The notes under the pieces: generated by a model | What the model saw: only the letters and a program-made list of their open reading frames with translations | What the model was told of the DNA's origin: nothing | The model's database searches: none | Program-made: the position numbers and the translations under genes | Shown: positions 55,667 through 63,608 of the stretch, piece after piece | How the letters are laid out: the number at the start of each line of letters is the position of its first letter | How positions within the stretch are numbered: the first letter of the stretch is position 1 | Assembly: GCA_963726775.1 (NCBI GenBank) | Contig: CAVSDL010000009.1 | Coordinates: forward strand, 310,001-374,000 | DNA length: 64,000 nucleotides | DNA from: CAIWHR01 sp963726775 | GTDB taxonomy: Bacteria; Pseudomonadota; Gammaproteobacteria; Burkholderiales; Casimicrobiaceae | Reading direction: 5' to 3'

Positions 55667-57076
55667 ATGCGTTTGTTCGCCCCCGCGCTTGTGTTCGTCG
55701 ACCTCGAAACGACGGGTACGGCCGCTGCCGACGACGCCATCACCGAAATCGGGATCGTGCGCGTCGATGCCGATCCCGCAGGGCTTGCGCCGCCGGTCGT
55801 CACCGAGTGGAGCAGCTTGGTCAATCCCGGAGCCCCGATCCCGCCGGCGATCCAGGCGCTGACCGGCATCACCGACGCGATGGTTCGGGGTGCGCCGCCG
55901 TTTGCGAGGGTTGCCGACGAAGTTGCGGCGCGGACCGCCGGCGCCGTGTTCGTAGCGCATAACGCACGCTTCGACTACGGCTTCCTCAAGCATGCCTACG
56001 CGCGGGAAGGCCGCGCATTCACGGCCCGCGCCCTGTGCACCGTCAAGCTCTCGCGCCTGCTTTTTCCGGAGGCCGGGCGGCACAACCTCGACAGCGTGAT
56101 CGCGCGGCACGCGCTGCCGGTGGAGGGCCGGCATCGGGCGCTGGGGGACGCGCGCGTGCTGTGGGCATTTGTGCAGAGGCTGTACCGCGATCTTCCGTCC
56201 GCCACTGTCGAGCAGGCGGCAAGACGCGCCCTGAAGACGCCGAGCCTGCCGCCGCAGTTGCCGTCGGGCGCGCTCGATGAACTGCCCGAAGCCCCGGGCG
56301 TCTATCTGTTCTATGGCCTGAATGCGCTGCCGCTCTACATCGGCAAGAGCAAGAACCTGCGCGAGCGCGTCGGCGCGCATTTCTCGTCCGACTACCGCTC
56401 GCCCACCGACATGCGGCTGTCCGCCGAGATTCGCCGCATCGAATTCGAGGAGACCGCAGGCGAAATCGGCGCGTTGCTGCGCGAGTCGGCGCTCGTCAAG
56501 GCATTGCTGCCGGCGCACAACCATGCGTTGCGGCGCAAGGCCGATTCCGGAGTGCTGGAGCTGAGCGCGGTCCCGGGGCCACCGCGCTACATCCCCGCCG
56601 CGGGTGTCGAGGCGTGTGAACTCGCAGGACGTTACGGCCCGTTCGCGTCCAGGCGTCAGGCACGGGAAGCGCTGCGCCATCTCGCGCGCGAGCACGCGCT
56701 GTGCTGGAAGGCGCTCGGATTGGAGAAGCGATCGGGACCCTGCTTCGCGCGACAGGTGAAGCGCTGCGCCGGCGCGTGCGTCGGCGAGGAAGCCCCCGAA
56801 GCGCACCATGCGCGCGTCGTCGAAGCGCTCGCGCCGCACATCGTTCCGCCGTGGCCGTTTGCGGGCCTTGCCGCGATTCGCGAACGATCGCTTCTTGGCG
56901 AGCGCACCGACGTCCACGTGATCCGCGACTGGTGCTGGCTGGGCACGGCCCACGACGACGGCGAGCTCGGCCGCCTCGTCGAAGCGCCGCCGCGAGCGGT
57001 GTTCGACGCCGACATTGCGCGGCTCCTGGTCCGCACGCTCGCGCGCGGCAGGCACGACGTCGTCGAGCTCGCGTGA
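55667..57076 (+). CDS. DnaQ-like 3'-5' exonuclease fused to UvrC-type GIY-YIG nuclease (Cho-like)
   Basis: A 469-residue protein. Residues 8-172 are a DEDDh exonuclease with D12 and E14 (FVDLETTG), D103 (NARFDYGFL), H156 and D161 (HRALGDARVL). About 207-290 are a UvrC N-terminal GIY-YIG domain (PGVYLFYGLNALPLYIGKSK, then EIGALLRESALVKALLP). The remainder resembles the UvrC/Cho region with cysteines in GPCFARQVKRCAGACVG. Family members are annotated as polymerase III epsilon-like or excinuclease-like; E. coli Cho makes alternative incisions in nucleotide excision repair and is SOS-induced. It is divergent from lexA, 95 bases apart, with the LexA boxes between, so it may be SOS-regulated. Confidence 0.9.
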   Translation: MRLFAPALVFVDLETTGTAAADDAITEIGIVRVDADPAGLAPPVVTEWSSLVNPGAPIPPAIQALTGITDAMVRGAPPFARVADEVAARTAGAVFVAHNARFDYGFLKHAYAREGRAFTARALCTVKLSRLLFPEAGRHNLDSVIARHALPVEGRHRALGDARVLWAFVQRLYRDLPSATVEQAARRALKTPSLPPQLPSGALDELPEAPGVYLFYGLNALPLYIGKSKNLRERVGAHFSSDYRSPTDMRLSAEIRRIEFEETAGEIGALLRESALVKALLPAHNHALRRKADSGVLELSAVPGPPRYIPAAGVEACELAGRYGPFASRRQAREALRHLAREHALCWKALGLEKRSGPCFARQVKRCAGACVGEEAPEAHHARVVEALAPHIVPPWPFAGLAAIRERSLLGERTDVHVIRDWCWLGTAHDDGELGRLVEAPPRAVFDADIARLLVRTLARGRHDVVELA

Positions 57077-57101
57077 CCTCCGCCGCGGCGTCGGCAGGCA
57101 G

Positions 57102-58526
57102 TCAGGCGCGTGGCGCGGCATGCGCCGCCAGCACGTGGGCAACGCAGGCGGTGAGCTTCTTCGCATACGGGACGTCGAGGAATTCGTTCGGTCCGTGCGC
57201 GTTGGATTTCGGACCGAGTACGCCGGTGATCAGGAATTGCGCATTCGGGAAATGCTTTCCGAGCATCGCCATGAACGGGATCGTGCCACCCTCGCCCATC
57301 GCGGCTGCCGGCTTGTCGTAGTACAGGCGCGACGCGTCTTCGAGTGCCTGCGCGAGCCACGGCGCCGTCGGCGGCGCGTTCCAGCCGGTCGCGCCCTGGT
57401 CGGCGTGGAAACGCACGATCGCACCATGGGGCGGATCGGCTTCCAGAATCCGCTGCATCTCGCGCCCTGCCCCTGCGCCGTCGATCGGCGGCGGCAGACG
57501 CAGCGAAAGCTTGAGCGAAGTCCGCGGGCGCAGCACGTTGCCCGCGTCCGCGATCGCCGGCAGGCCATCCGCGCCGGTGACCGAAAGCGTGGGCCGCCAG
57601 GTGCGGTTCAGCAGCGCCTCGGCACGTCCCGCAACCATCGGCTTCGTGCCGCCAGCAAACGGAAATCGATGGATCGCGATGTCGCCCAGGATATCGGCCG
57701 CCGCTCGCGCCTGCGCAGCGCGCTCTTCTGGAATCGGCGCGTGGAATTCGATGGGCAGGATGTGCCCGGTTGCGGCGTCCTCGAGCCGGTCGAGCAGCAG
57801 CCGCGCGATGCGGAACGACGACGGCACGATTCCGCTGGCATCGCCCGAGTGCACGCCCTCGGTCAGCACGTCGACCGTCAGCGTGCCGGCGGCGAGACCC
57901 CGCAGCGATGTCGTTGCCCACAGCCGCTCGTAGTCGCCGCAACCCGAATCCAGCCCGACGACGAAATCCACGCGCCCCATGCGTGTCGCGAGCGCGTCGA
58001 TGTAGGCCGGGAGGTCATAGCTGCCGCTTTCCTCGCAGGTTTCGATGAGACCGACGCAGCGCGTATGCGGCACGCCCTGCGCGTCCAGGGCGCGAATCGC
58101 CGCCAGCGACGCGAACACGGCGTACCCGTCATCAGCCGCGCCACGGCCATAGAGCCTTCCATTGTCGATTCGCGGAATCCAGGGTCCGCACCCGTCGAGC
58201 CAACCGGTCATCTCGGGCTGTTTGTCGAGATGTCCGTAGAGCAGCGCGGTCGGGCCCCGGGCGGCTCCGGCGGAGGCAGGAGCCTCGAAGAACAGAACCG
58301 GTGTGCGCCCGGGCAACCGGACGATCTCGACCGCCAGTCCGCGAACCGGCTGGTCCTTCACCCACGTCTCGGCAAGGACGACGGCCTTGTCGATATGCCC
58401 GTTGCGCGCCCAGTCGCGGTCGAAGTGCGGCGATTTCGCGGGAATGCGGATGTAGTCGGCGAGTTGCGGGACGATCGTCTCGTCCCATTGGCGGGCGATC
58501 GCGGTGGCAAGCGCTTTCGAGTTCAT
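57102..58526 (-). CDS. M20-family metallopeptidase (dipeptidase-like)
   Basis: A 474-residue zinc peptidase. Metal ligands: His and Asp in LLYGHLDKQPEM, bridging Asp in GRGAADDGYA, catalytic Glu pair in ETCEESGS, Asp in VGLDSGCGD, and the C-terminal His in GPKSNAHGPNEF. It has no signal peptide, so it is cytoplasmic, and a dimerisation lid lies between about 215 and 330. Length and motifs fit CNDP-like dipeptidases rather than DapE (about 375). Start at MNSKALATAIARQWDE. It is convergent with the nuclease fusion. Confidence 0.9.
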   Translation of the reverse strand: MNSKALATAIARQWDETIVPQLADYIRIPAKSPHFDRDWARNGHIDKAVVLAETWVKDQPVRGLAVEIVRLPGRTPVLFFEAPASAGAARGPTALLYGHLDKQPEMTGWLDGCGPWIPRIDNGRLYGRGAADDGYAVFASLAAIRALDAQGVPHTRCVGLIETCEESGSYDLPAYIDALATRMGRVDFVVGLDSGCGDYERLWATTSLRGLAAGTLTVDVLTEGVHSGDASGIVPSSFRIARLLLDRLEDAATGHILPIEFHAPIPEERAAQARAAADILGDIAIHRFPFAGGTKPMVAGRAEALLNRTWRPTLSVTGADGLPAIADAGNVLRPRTSLKLSLRLPPPIDGAGAGREMQRILEADPPHGAIVRFHADQGATGWNAPPTAPWLAQALEDASRLYYDKPAAAMGEGGTIPFMAMLGKHFPNAQFLITGVLGPKSNAHGPNEFLDVPYAKKLTACVAHVLAAHAAPRA

Positions 58527-58617
58527 CGGGGGATCGATCGGGAGTGACAGGAAACCGATCGACAGTCTAACCCCGGCAGTGGCGGCCGGCTCGATCTGCG
58601 GCAACGCCTGGGCGCAC

Positions 58618-58738
58618 GAGCGAGCCCTCCTTCGGGAGGCGGCGCGGAGGGGCCACTGGTGAACTCCCTCGCTTGCGGCTGCCGCCGCTGCGCTGCCCCC
58701 CGAAGGGGAGCGAGCCCTCTTTCGGGCGGCCGCGCGAG
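58618..58738. repeat. Two copies of a short GC-rich REP-like repeat
   Basis: Copies at about 58618-58647 and 58706-58738 share GCGAGCCCTCyTTCGGG followed by a GGC-rich tail. The first forms CCTCC-TTCG-GGAGG, a stem with a UUCG-type loop; just before the second is CCCCCGAAGGGG. A third copy is at 60418. They lie in the gap between the M20 gene and the solute-binding protein gene. Confidence 0.7.
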
Positions 58739-58748
58739 ATCGTCGCGG

Positions 58749-58758
58749 TTGGTATGAT
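58749..58758 (+). promoter_or_regulatory. Extended -10 promoter for the solute-binding protein gene
   Basis: TTGGTATGAT contains TGn followed by TATGAT (58753-58758). The start site would be near 58765, leaving about 24 bases before the ATG at 58789. Confidence 0.6.
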
Positions 58759-58788
58759 CACGTGCCTCCGTACAAATCCAAGGCGCCC

Positions 58789-59511
58789 ATGGCTCGCTCC
58801 GCCGCGATTTTCGATCTGGCCCCCACCGGCACGCTTCGCGCCGCGATCAACTTCAGCAACCCGGTACTCGCCGGCAGGGACGTGGCGACCGGCGAGCCGT
58901 GCGGGATTTCGGTCGATCTCGCGCATGAGCTTGCGCGACGCATGGGCGTTGCAATCGAGCTCGTACCCTACGACGCGGCGGGCAAGGTATTCGAAGCGCT
59001 CGGGGCCCGGGCGTGGGACGTGTGCTTTCTCGCCATCGACCCTTTGCGCGCGGCCGAGATCAGCTTCACTTCGCCCTATGTGGTGATCGAGGGCGTCTAC
59101 CTTGTGGCGGATGCATCGCCCATTCGCAGCAATGCCGAAGTCGATCGCCCGGGTACGCGCGTCGGGGTCATCGTCGCCAGCGCCTATGACCTCTATCTTT
59201 CACGCGCGTCGAAGCACGCGACGATCGTTCGTGCGGCAACCTCCGGCGCGGTCATGGACCTTTGGGTCGCGGGGAAGCTCGACTGCGTGGCCGGCATCAA
59301 GCCTCAGCTCGAGGCCGTTGCGCGCCGCGTGCCCGGATTGCGCATGCTTCCGGGCCGGTTCATGGCGATCAATCAGGCGATGGGAACGCCGCGTGGCCGG
59401 GAGGCAGGCGCGAAGTATCTGTACGATTTCATCGAGGAGATGAAAGCCTCCGGCTTCATCGCCGGCGCGTTCGCGAGAAATCGCGTCACCGGTGCCGCGA
59501 TGGCGCCGTAA
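58789..59511 (+). CDS. Family 3 solute-binding protein without signal peptide
   Basis: A 240-residue periplasmic-binding-protein fold: GTLRAAINFSNPVLAG, PCGISVDLAHELARRMGV, FLAIDPLRAAEISFTSPYV and RVGVIVASAYDLYLSR are the usual family 3 landmarks. Unlike transported members it has no signal peptide (starts MARSAAIFDLAP), so it should stay in the cytoplasm. The ATG is chosen over an upstream GTG (58762) because it has AAGG at 7 bases and lies just downstream of the extended -10. It is convergent with an ABC importer of a different class (NitT/TauT), which has its own binding protein. It may be a cytoplasmic sensor or an enzyme-like derivative. Confidence 0.82.
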   Translation: MARSAAIFDLAPTGTLRAAINFSNPVLAGRDVATGEPCGISVDLAHELARRMGVAIELVPYDAAGKVFEALGARAWDVCFLAIDPLRAAEISFTSPYVVIEGVYLVADASPIRSNAEVDRPGTRVGVIVASAYDLYLSRASKHATIVRAATSGAVMDLWVAGKLDCVAGIKPQLEAVARRVPGLRMLPGRFMAINQAMGTPRGREAGAKYLYDFIEEMKASGFIAGAFARNRVTGAAMAP

Positions 59512-59540
59512 ATGCGTTGCCAATTGATCATTGCGAAAAC

Positions 59541-59616
59541 GGGTGACACATTCGCAAATGGGATCGTCGTCCCCGCGTTCGCGGGAACGACAACACTCTT
59601 GCGGCGGTTGTCACCC
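59541..59616. repeat. Nested inverted repeat between convergent genes
   Basis: Outer arms GGGTGACA (59541-59548) and TGTCACCC (59609-59616) enclose an inner hairpin at 59566-59591 with 10 base pairs and one mismatch around a GTTC loop (GTCGTCCCCGC ... GCGGGAACGAC). It lies between the stops of two convergent genes and could be a small mobile repeat doubling as a terminator. Confidence 0.6.
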
Positions 59617-59632
59617 GGTTCGGTAAAGCTGA

Positions 59633-60343
59633 TTAGACCCGCCGATGCAGGCGAAGGTCGATGTGCAGCAGAAGCGAGCTGACCGCAGCGGCGAAGACGA
59701 TGATGATCAGCGTCACCGACATGATGAGTTCGACGTTGTGCAGGCCGATGCCGGTCATCAGGAGGTAGCCCAGGCCGCGCTGCGAGGCGAACATTTCGGC
59801 CAGCAGCGATCCGATCAGTGTCAGCGCGAATCCCACGCGCAAGCCGGTGAAGATCTCCGGAATGGCGGCCGGGAACAGAATCCAGCGCACCATCTGCGAA
59901 CGCGAGAGCTTGAGTACGTGCCCGGTCTTGATCAGGATCGGCCGCGTATTGCGAACCGCGGCGAGGGTGAACAGGATGATCGGTATCACGCCGTGCAGCA
60001 CGCCGAAGGCCACTTTGGCCGACACGCCGAGGCCGAAGGCCAGCAGCAGAATCGGATACAAAGTGAGCTTCGGTATCGCGTACAACGCGACGATCATGGG
60101 CTCGAGTGTATCGCCCGAAAGCCGGTCGAAGCCGAGCCAGAATCCGACCAGGAGCCCCATCACCACGGAAAGCGCGTAGGCGATCGCGAATGCGTTCATT
60201 GTGTCGAATAGATGCATCGCAAACGTTTCGCCGGTAACGAGCCGCGCCGTGTAGCGTAGCGTCGCAAGCGGCGACGCAAGTGCCACGTCGCCGACCCAAA
60301 GATAGAGTCCCTGCCAGATCGCGACAAGCGCCGCGATCAGCAC
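59633..60343 (-). CDS. ABC transporter permease, NitT/TauT (BPD type), second copy
   Basis: A 236-residue inner-membrane permease with five to six helices and the EAA-like loop in FPAAIPEIFTGLRVGFALTLIG that contacts the ATPase. Start is a GTG at 60343 directly before the first helix; no ATG or other start lies upstream in frame, and a REP-like repeat occupies that position, so the original N-terminus may have been altered. Last gene of the importer operon (binding protein, ATPase, two permeases). Substrate of the class can be nitrate, taurine, alkanesulfonate, thiamine precursors or aromatic acids. Confidence 0.87.
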   Translation of the reverse strand: MLIAALVAIWQGLYLWVGDVALASPLATLRYTARLVTGETFAMHLFDTMNAFAIAYALSVVMGLLVGFWLGFDRLSGDTLEPMIVALYAIPKLTLYPILLLAFGLGVSAKVAFGVLHGVIPIILFTLAAVRNTRPILIKTGHVLKLSRSQMVRWILFPAAIPEIFTGLRVGFALTLIGSLLAEMFASQRGLGYLLMTGIGLHNVELIMSVTLIIIVFAAAVSSLLLHIDLRLHRRV

Positions 60344-60417
60344 CAGCGCGTTGCGCGTCCCGCGCCAGCGCGAATCGCTTGGGCATCTTGGGCGCGGCGC
60401 GCCTTCCCTTCGGGCGG

Positions 60418-60447
60418 GGCGAGCCCTCCTTCGGGCGGCCGCGCGCA
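60418..60447. repeat. Third copy of the REP-like repeat
   Basis: Contains GCGAGCCCTCCTTCGGG with GCGGCCGCGCG following. It lies in the 108-base gap between the two permease genes and ends 5 bases from the stop of the first. Confidence 0.7.
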
Positions 60448-60451
60448 GCGT

Positions 60452-61204
60452 TCATCGCATGCCTCGCCTTGCCAGCAACCGGTGCTCCCAGCCCGAGAGC
60501 ACGGCATTGATCGCGACCGACGCCAGCAGGATCAGCACGATGAGCGGGTACATCGTCGCATTGTCGAAGCTGTTGTACGCGAAGCTGATCTCGTAACCGA
60601 TGCCGCCGCGCGACATGATGAACTCGGAGCCGATGACGCCGATGAAGGCATAAGCGACGGCGAGCTTCACTCCAGTCACGATGTGCGGCCCGGCCGCGGG
60701 CAGCGTCATGCGCAGCGCCGTGTCAATCGGCGAAAGTCGCAGAATGCGCGCGGTCTTGAGCAACACTGCAGGAACGCGGTCGAGGCCGTTGAGCGTATTG
60801 ACGATCACCGCGACCACGCCGAGCATGAACGCGATCAGGATCTGCGGCACGTCGCCGAGCCCGAAGACGACGATGAAGAACGGATAGAAGGCGAACACGG
60901 GCACCGCATAGTAGGTCGCGAACAGCGGATCGAGGGTGTCGCGCAGCGCCCGCGCGCGGTGGAGAAATGCGCCGGCGACGATGCCCACGCCGAGCGCCAG
61001 CAGCAGGGCGAGCAGCGTGTTGCTCAGCGTTTTCACGATCGCGGCGTTCATCCGGCCCGAAACGAGCATGCGATACAGATCGCGCGCGATCAGATGCGGC
61101 GCTTGCATGGTGATCTTGTCGATGACGCCGGCAAGACACAACACCTCGAGCAGCGCGACGGCGCCGGCGACGACGAGCAGTCGGTACCAGGCGATGCGGC
61201 TCAT
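60452..61204 (-). CDS. ABC transporter permease, NitT/TauT (BPD type), first copy
   Basis: A 250-residue permease with about six transmembrane helices (for example LLVVAGAVALLEVLCLAGVI near the N-terminus and LIVLILLASVAINAVL at the C-terminus) and the ATPase-contact loop TLPAAGPHIVTGVKLAVAYA. Its ATG overlaps the ATPase gene stop by 4 bases (ATGA), showing coupling. With the second permease it would form a heterodimeric channel. Confidence 0.92.
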   Translation of the reverse strand: MSRIAWYRLLVVAGAVALLEVLCLAGVIDKITMQAPHLIARDLYRMLVSGRMNAAIVKTLSNTLLALLLALGVGIVAGAFLHRARALRDTLDPLFATYYAVPVFAFYPFFIVVFGLGDVPQILIAFMLGVVAVIVNTLNGLDRVPAVLLKTARILRLSPIDTALRMTLPAAGPHIVTGVKLAVAYAFIGVIGSEFIMSRGGIGYEISFAYNSFDNATMYPLIVLILLASVAINAVLSGWEHRLLARRGMR

Positions 61205-62028
61205 CGGGCCGCCGTCCCAGAGCCCGCGCCACGGCCGATCGTCTTCAGCGACTCTTCGCGCAGCGACTTCCACAGGCGCGCGGTGATCGCGCCGAACCCG
61301 CTGTTCTCGATAATTCGGCTGTCGCGCTCGCGCGGCCAGTGCGTTTCGACGATGTCGATCAGCCGCCCGGGGCGAGCCGACATCACCGCGATGCGGTCGG
61401 CGAGCATCGTCGCCTCGTCGAGCGCGTGGGTGATGAGAAAGACGGTCGCCTTCGTCTGGCGCCACATGCGTAGCAACTCGTCGCCCATCAGCAATCGCGT
61501 CTGCTGATCGAGTGCCCCGAACGGTTCGTCCAGGAGAATGAGCGTCGGCTGCATGATCAGCGTGCGCGCGATGCACACGCGCTGGCGCATGCCGCCCGAT
61601 AGCTGCGCCGGGTAGCTGGTCGCGAACTCGGAGAGGCCGACGAGATCGAGTACGCTCCGCACGCGCTCGTTCTTTTCATCGCTGCCCAGGTTCGTGCGGC
61701 GCAGGCCAAAGGCGACGTTGTCGACGACGTTGAGCCAGGGGAGCGAGGCGTCGTCCTGGAATACGACGCCGATGCCGTCCGGTGCTTCGCCGGCGATCGG
61801 CCGCCCTTCGAACTCGATCGAACCTTCGGTTGCCGGAGTGAGCCCGGCGATCAGCTCGAGCAGCGTCGACTTGCCGCAGCCGGACGGCCCCACCACGGCG
61901 AAAAACTCGCCGCGGCGGAGTTCGAGATCGAGCGGGCCCAGCGCATGCAGCGGCGCCGGCGGCTGACCTGCCTGAAATACTTTGCCGACGTTGCGCAGGC
62001 TGAGAAAGGCGGTTTGGTCATCCGGCAC
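61201..62028 (-). CDS. ABC transporter ATP-binding protein, NitT/TauT type
   Basis: A 275-residue ATPase with Walker A GPSGCGKST, the Q loop in VVFQDDASLPWL, signature LSGGMRQRV, Walker B LILLDEPFGALD and the switch His in LITHALDEA. The C-terminal 40 residues (IIENSGFGAITARLWKSLRE) match the extension of nitrate/taurine importers. It follows the binding-protein gene by 22 bases and overlaps the permease gene. Confidence 0.95.
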   Translation of the reverse strand: MPDDQTAFLSLRNVGKVFQAGQPPAPLHALGPLDLELRRGEFFAVVGPSGCGKSTLLELIAGLTPATEGSIEFEGRPIAGEAPDGIGVVFQDDASLPWLNVVDNVAFGLRRTNLGSDEKNERVRSVLDLVGLSEFATSYPAQLSGGMRQRVCIARTLIMQPTLILLDEPFGALDQQTRLLMGDELLRMWRQTKATVFLITHALDEATMLADRIAVMSARPGRLIDIVETHWPRERDSRIIENSGFGAITARLWKSLREESLKTIGRGAGSGTAAR

Positions 62029-62050
62029 GATCCGCCTCAGTGCGTTGACA

Positions 62051-63046
62051 CTACTTGATCGCCCTGATGTCGTCGGGCAGAAATCGCGTATCGACGAGCT
62101 TGGTGTAGTCGACTTCCCCGGTGATCGCGCCGACCGAACGCTGGGCTTCGATCATGCGCTTCAAGCCGTCGAGATAAATCTGGCCGTCGCCCCAATACGG
62201 CACACCTTTCGTCGTGCTCGTCGTCAGGTTGCGCACGGCGCTCCGCGCGACTTCGGGCTCGATGTTGTATTGCTTGGCCACGATATCGGCGGCCTCGTCC
62301 GGATGTTCCTTCATGAACTGCACCGCCTTGCGCCGCGCGCGGATCACCGCACGTATGAAGTCGCCGCGCTTCTCCATCATTTCCACCGTCGCCACGCCCA
62401 CGACGTTGTCGAGAGGCGGCAGCACGTCGCTTGCCACGACCACGGCACGGTACTTGTTCTTGACCTTTGACCAGAGGGGCTCGGTGATGGGCGTGATGTC
62501 GATGAGACCTGCGTCCAGCGCGGCGACACCTTCGCCGAATCCGCCCGTCTTGACGAGCTCGACGTCCTCGGGCTTGTAACCCGCCGCTTGCAGCAGCATG
62601 TTCGCCAGCGCCTGGCTGGTGGAACGCGGGTTCGTGTAGCCCATCTTCCTGCCCTTCAGGTCCTTGATCGTCTTGATGGGAGAATCGAGCTTCACGGCCC
62701 AGACGAACTCGGCCACGGTCAGGACGTTGTCGCTGACGATCCTGAGGTCCGCGCCCGCCAGGACTGCGGAGACGACGACGCCGGGGTTCACTTCGCCGTA
62801 GGGCACGCCGCCCCCGGCCAGCATGTTGCGCAGCGTAGTCCCGCCACCCGCCGACGAGATGAGGCCGGTGATGTTGAGTCCCTCGTCCTTGAAATAGCCC
62901 TTGGCCAGCGCGACCCCGAACGGCATGCCGTTGGCCGAAACACCGTAGTTGCTGACCACGATCTCTTCCGCCTTCGCACCCACGGCCGTTGCAAGAACGA
63001 GGCCTGCGAACAGCGAACCGATGAACAACGTAACCAGGCGATTCAT
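62051..63046 (-). CDS. ABC transporter substrate-binding protein, NitT/TauT (SsuA/THI5-like)
   Basis: A 331-residue secreted protein. The signal peptide spans residues 1-26 (hydrophobic LFIGSLFAGLVLATAVG, cleavage after AKA). The mature part is a type II binding fold (VALAKGYFKDEGLNI, SSAGGGTTLRNMLAGGGVPY, DLKGRKMGYTNPRSTSQALA). The start ATG at 63046 has GGAGG 8 bases upstream. Closest general type is the sulfonate/nitrate/thiamine-precursor binders; ligand not determined. First gene of the importer operon on the minus strand. Confidence 0.92.
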   Translation of the reverse strand: MNRLVTLFIGSLFAGLVLATAVGAKAEEIVVSNYGVSANGMPFGVALAKGYFKDEGLNITGLISSAGGGTTLRNMLAGGGVPYGEVNPGVVVSAVLAGADLRIVSDNVLTVAEFVWAVKLDSPIKTIKDLKGRKMGYTNPRSTSQALANMLLQAAGYKPEDVELVKTGGFGEGVAALDAGLIDITPITEPLWSKVKNKYRAVVVASDVLPPLDNVVGVATVEMMEKRGDFIRAVIRARRKAVQFMKEHPDEAADIVAKQYNIEPEVARSAVRNLTTSTTKGVPYWGDGQIYLDGLKRMIEAQRSVGAITGEVDYTKLVDTRFLPDDIRAIK

Positions 63047-63608
63047 GATGCGTTCCTCCTGCAGTGCTTTCATTATCGATGCGATCGTCAAATGCCGCGG
63101 TGTCGTGAACTTCCGCTTTGCCGATGCCTCAAGCGTCCATCATTCGCGATCACTTCTTGTCGGGAGCGGCGTGAGAATGGATCGGCTTGGCGGAAGATGA
63201 TAGATCCCTGTCGCCAAAATTGGCCGCCAACGCCATGGGAGGAAGCACGAATTTGACGTGAGGTCATTGAAAGATATATACTTTATGGATTAGGAAAGGC
63301 CCTCACTTCAGACATGTTGGCAGCCGCGGCATTCGTACGGCTGCCGAGGGCTCGCGACCAGAGCCCGAAATAGCTTGTCGACGAGGCATTGCGAGAAACA
63401 CCGCTCAGTCACGTTGTAGCGCTCCGTCGAAGCAAATCACCTGGCGCAAAGGCAGAGTGACCGCGGACGTTGCGTGCGCGGCTGCGTCGATAATGTAGCA
63501 AAGGTACTTGCGGTGTCGGTGCGCGGATCATTGTCGTGACGCAACGTAGGGGTAGCGGGCGGCACTTTCTCATGAATCCGTGCGGTTCGCATTTCAAAGA
63601 ATGAGCAC
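63047..63608. other. Intergenic region between the importer operon and the acyltransferase gene
   Basis: About 560 bases without a supported gene. It contains a good plus-strand promoter (63253-63282) and an inverted repeat GGCAGCCG-N11-CGGCTGCC (63319-63345) about 35 bases after it. A weak TATCAT (63202-63197, minus) might serve the importer. The long leader before the acyltransferase could carry regulation. Confidence 0.6.
63253..63282 (+). promoter_or_regulatory. Sigma-70 promoter upstream of the acyltransferase gene
   Basis: TTGACG, an 18-base spacer, then TATACT in an AT-rich stretch. Start near 63289 would give a leader of about 320 bases before the ATG at 63609. Confidence 0.6.

Noticed and set aside
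57102..58526. M20 peptidase considered as the missing dapE
   Set aside because: It is about 100 residues longer than DapE and its motifs fit CNDP-like dipeptidases; it is also far from the dap genes.
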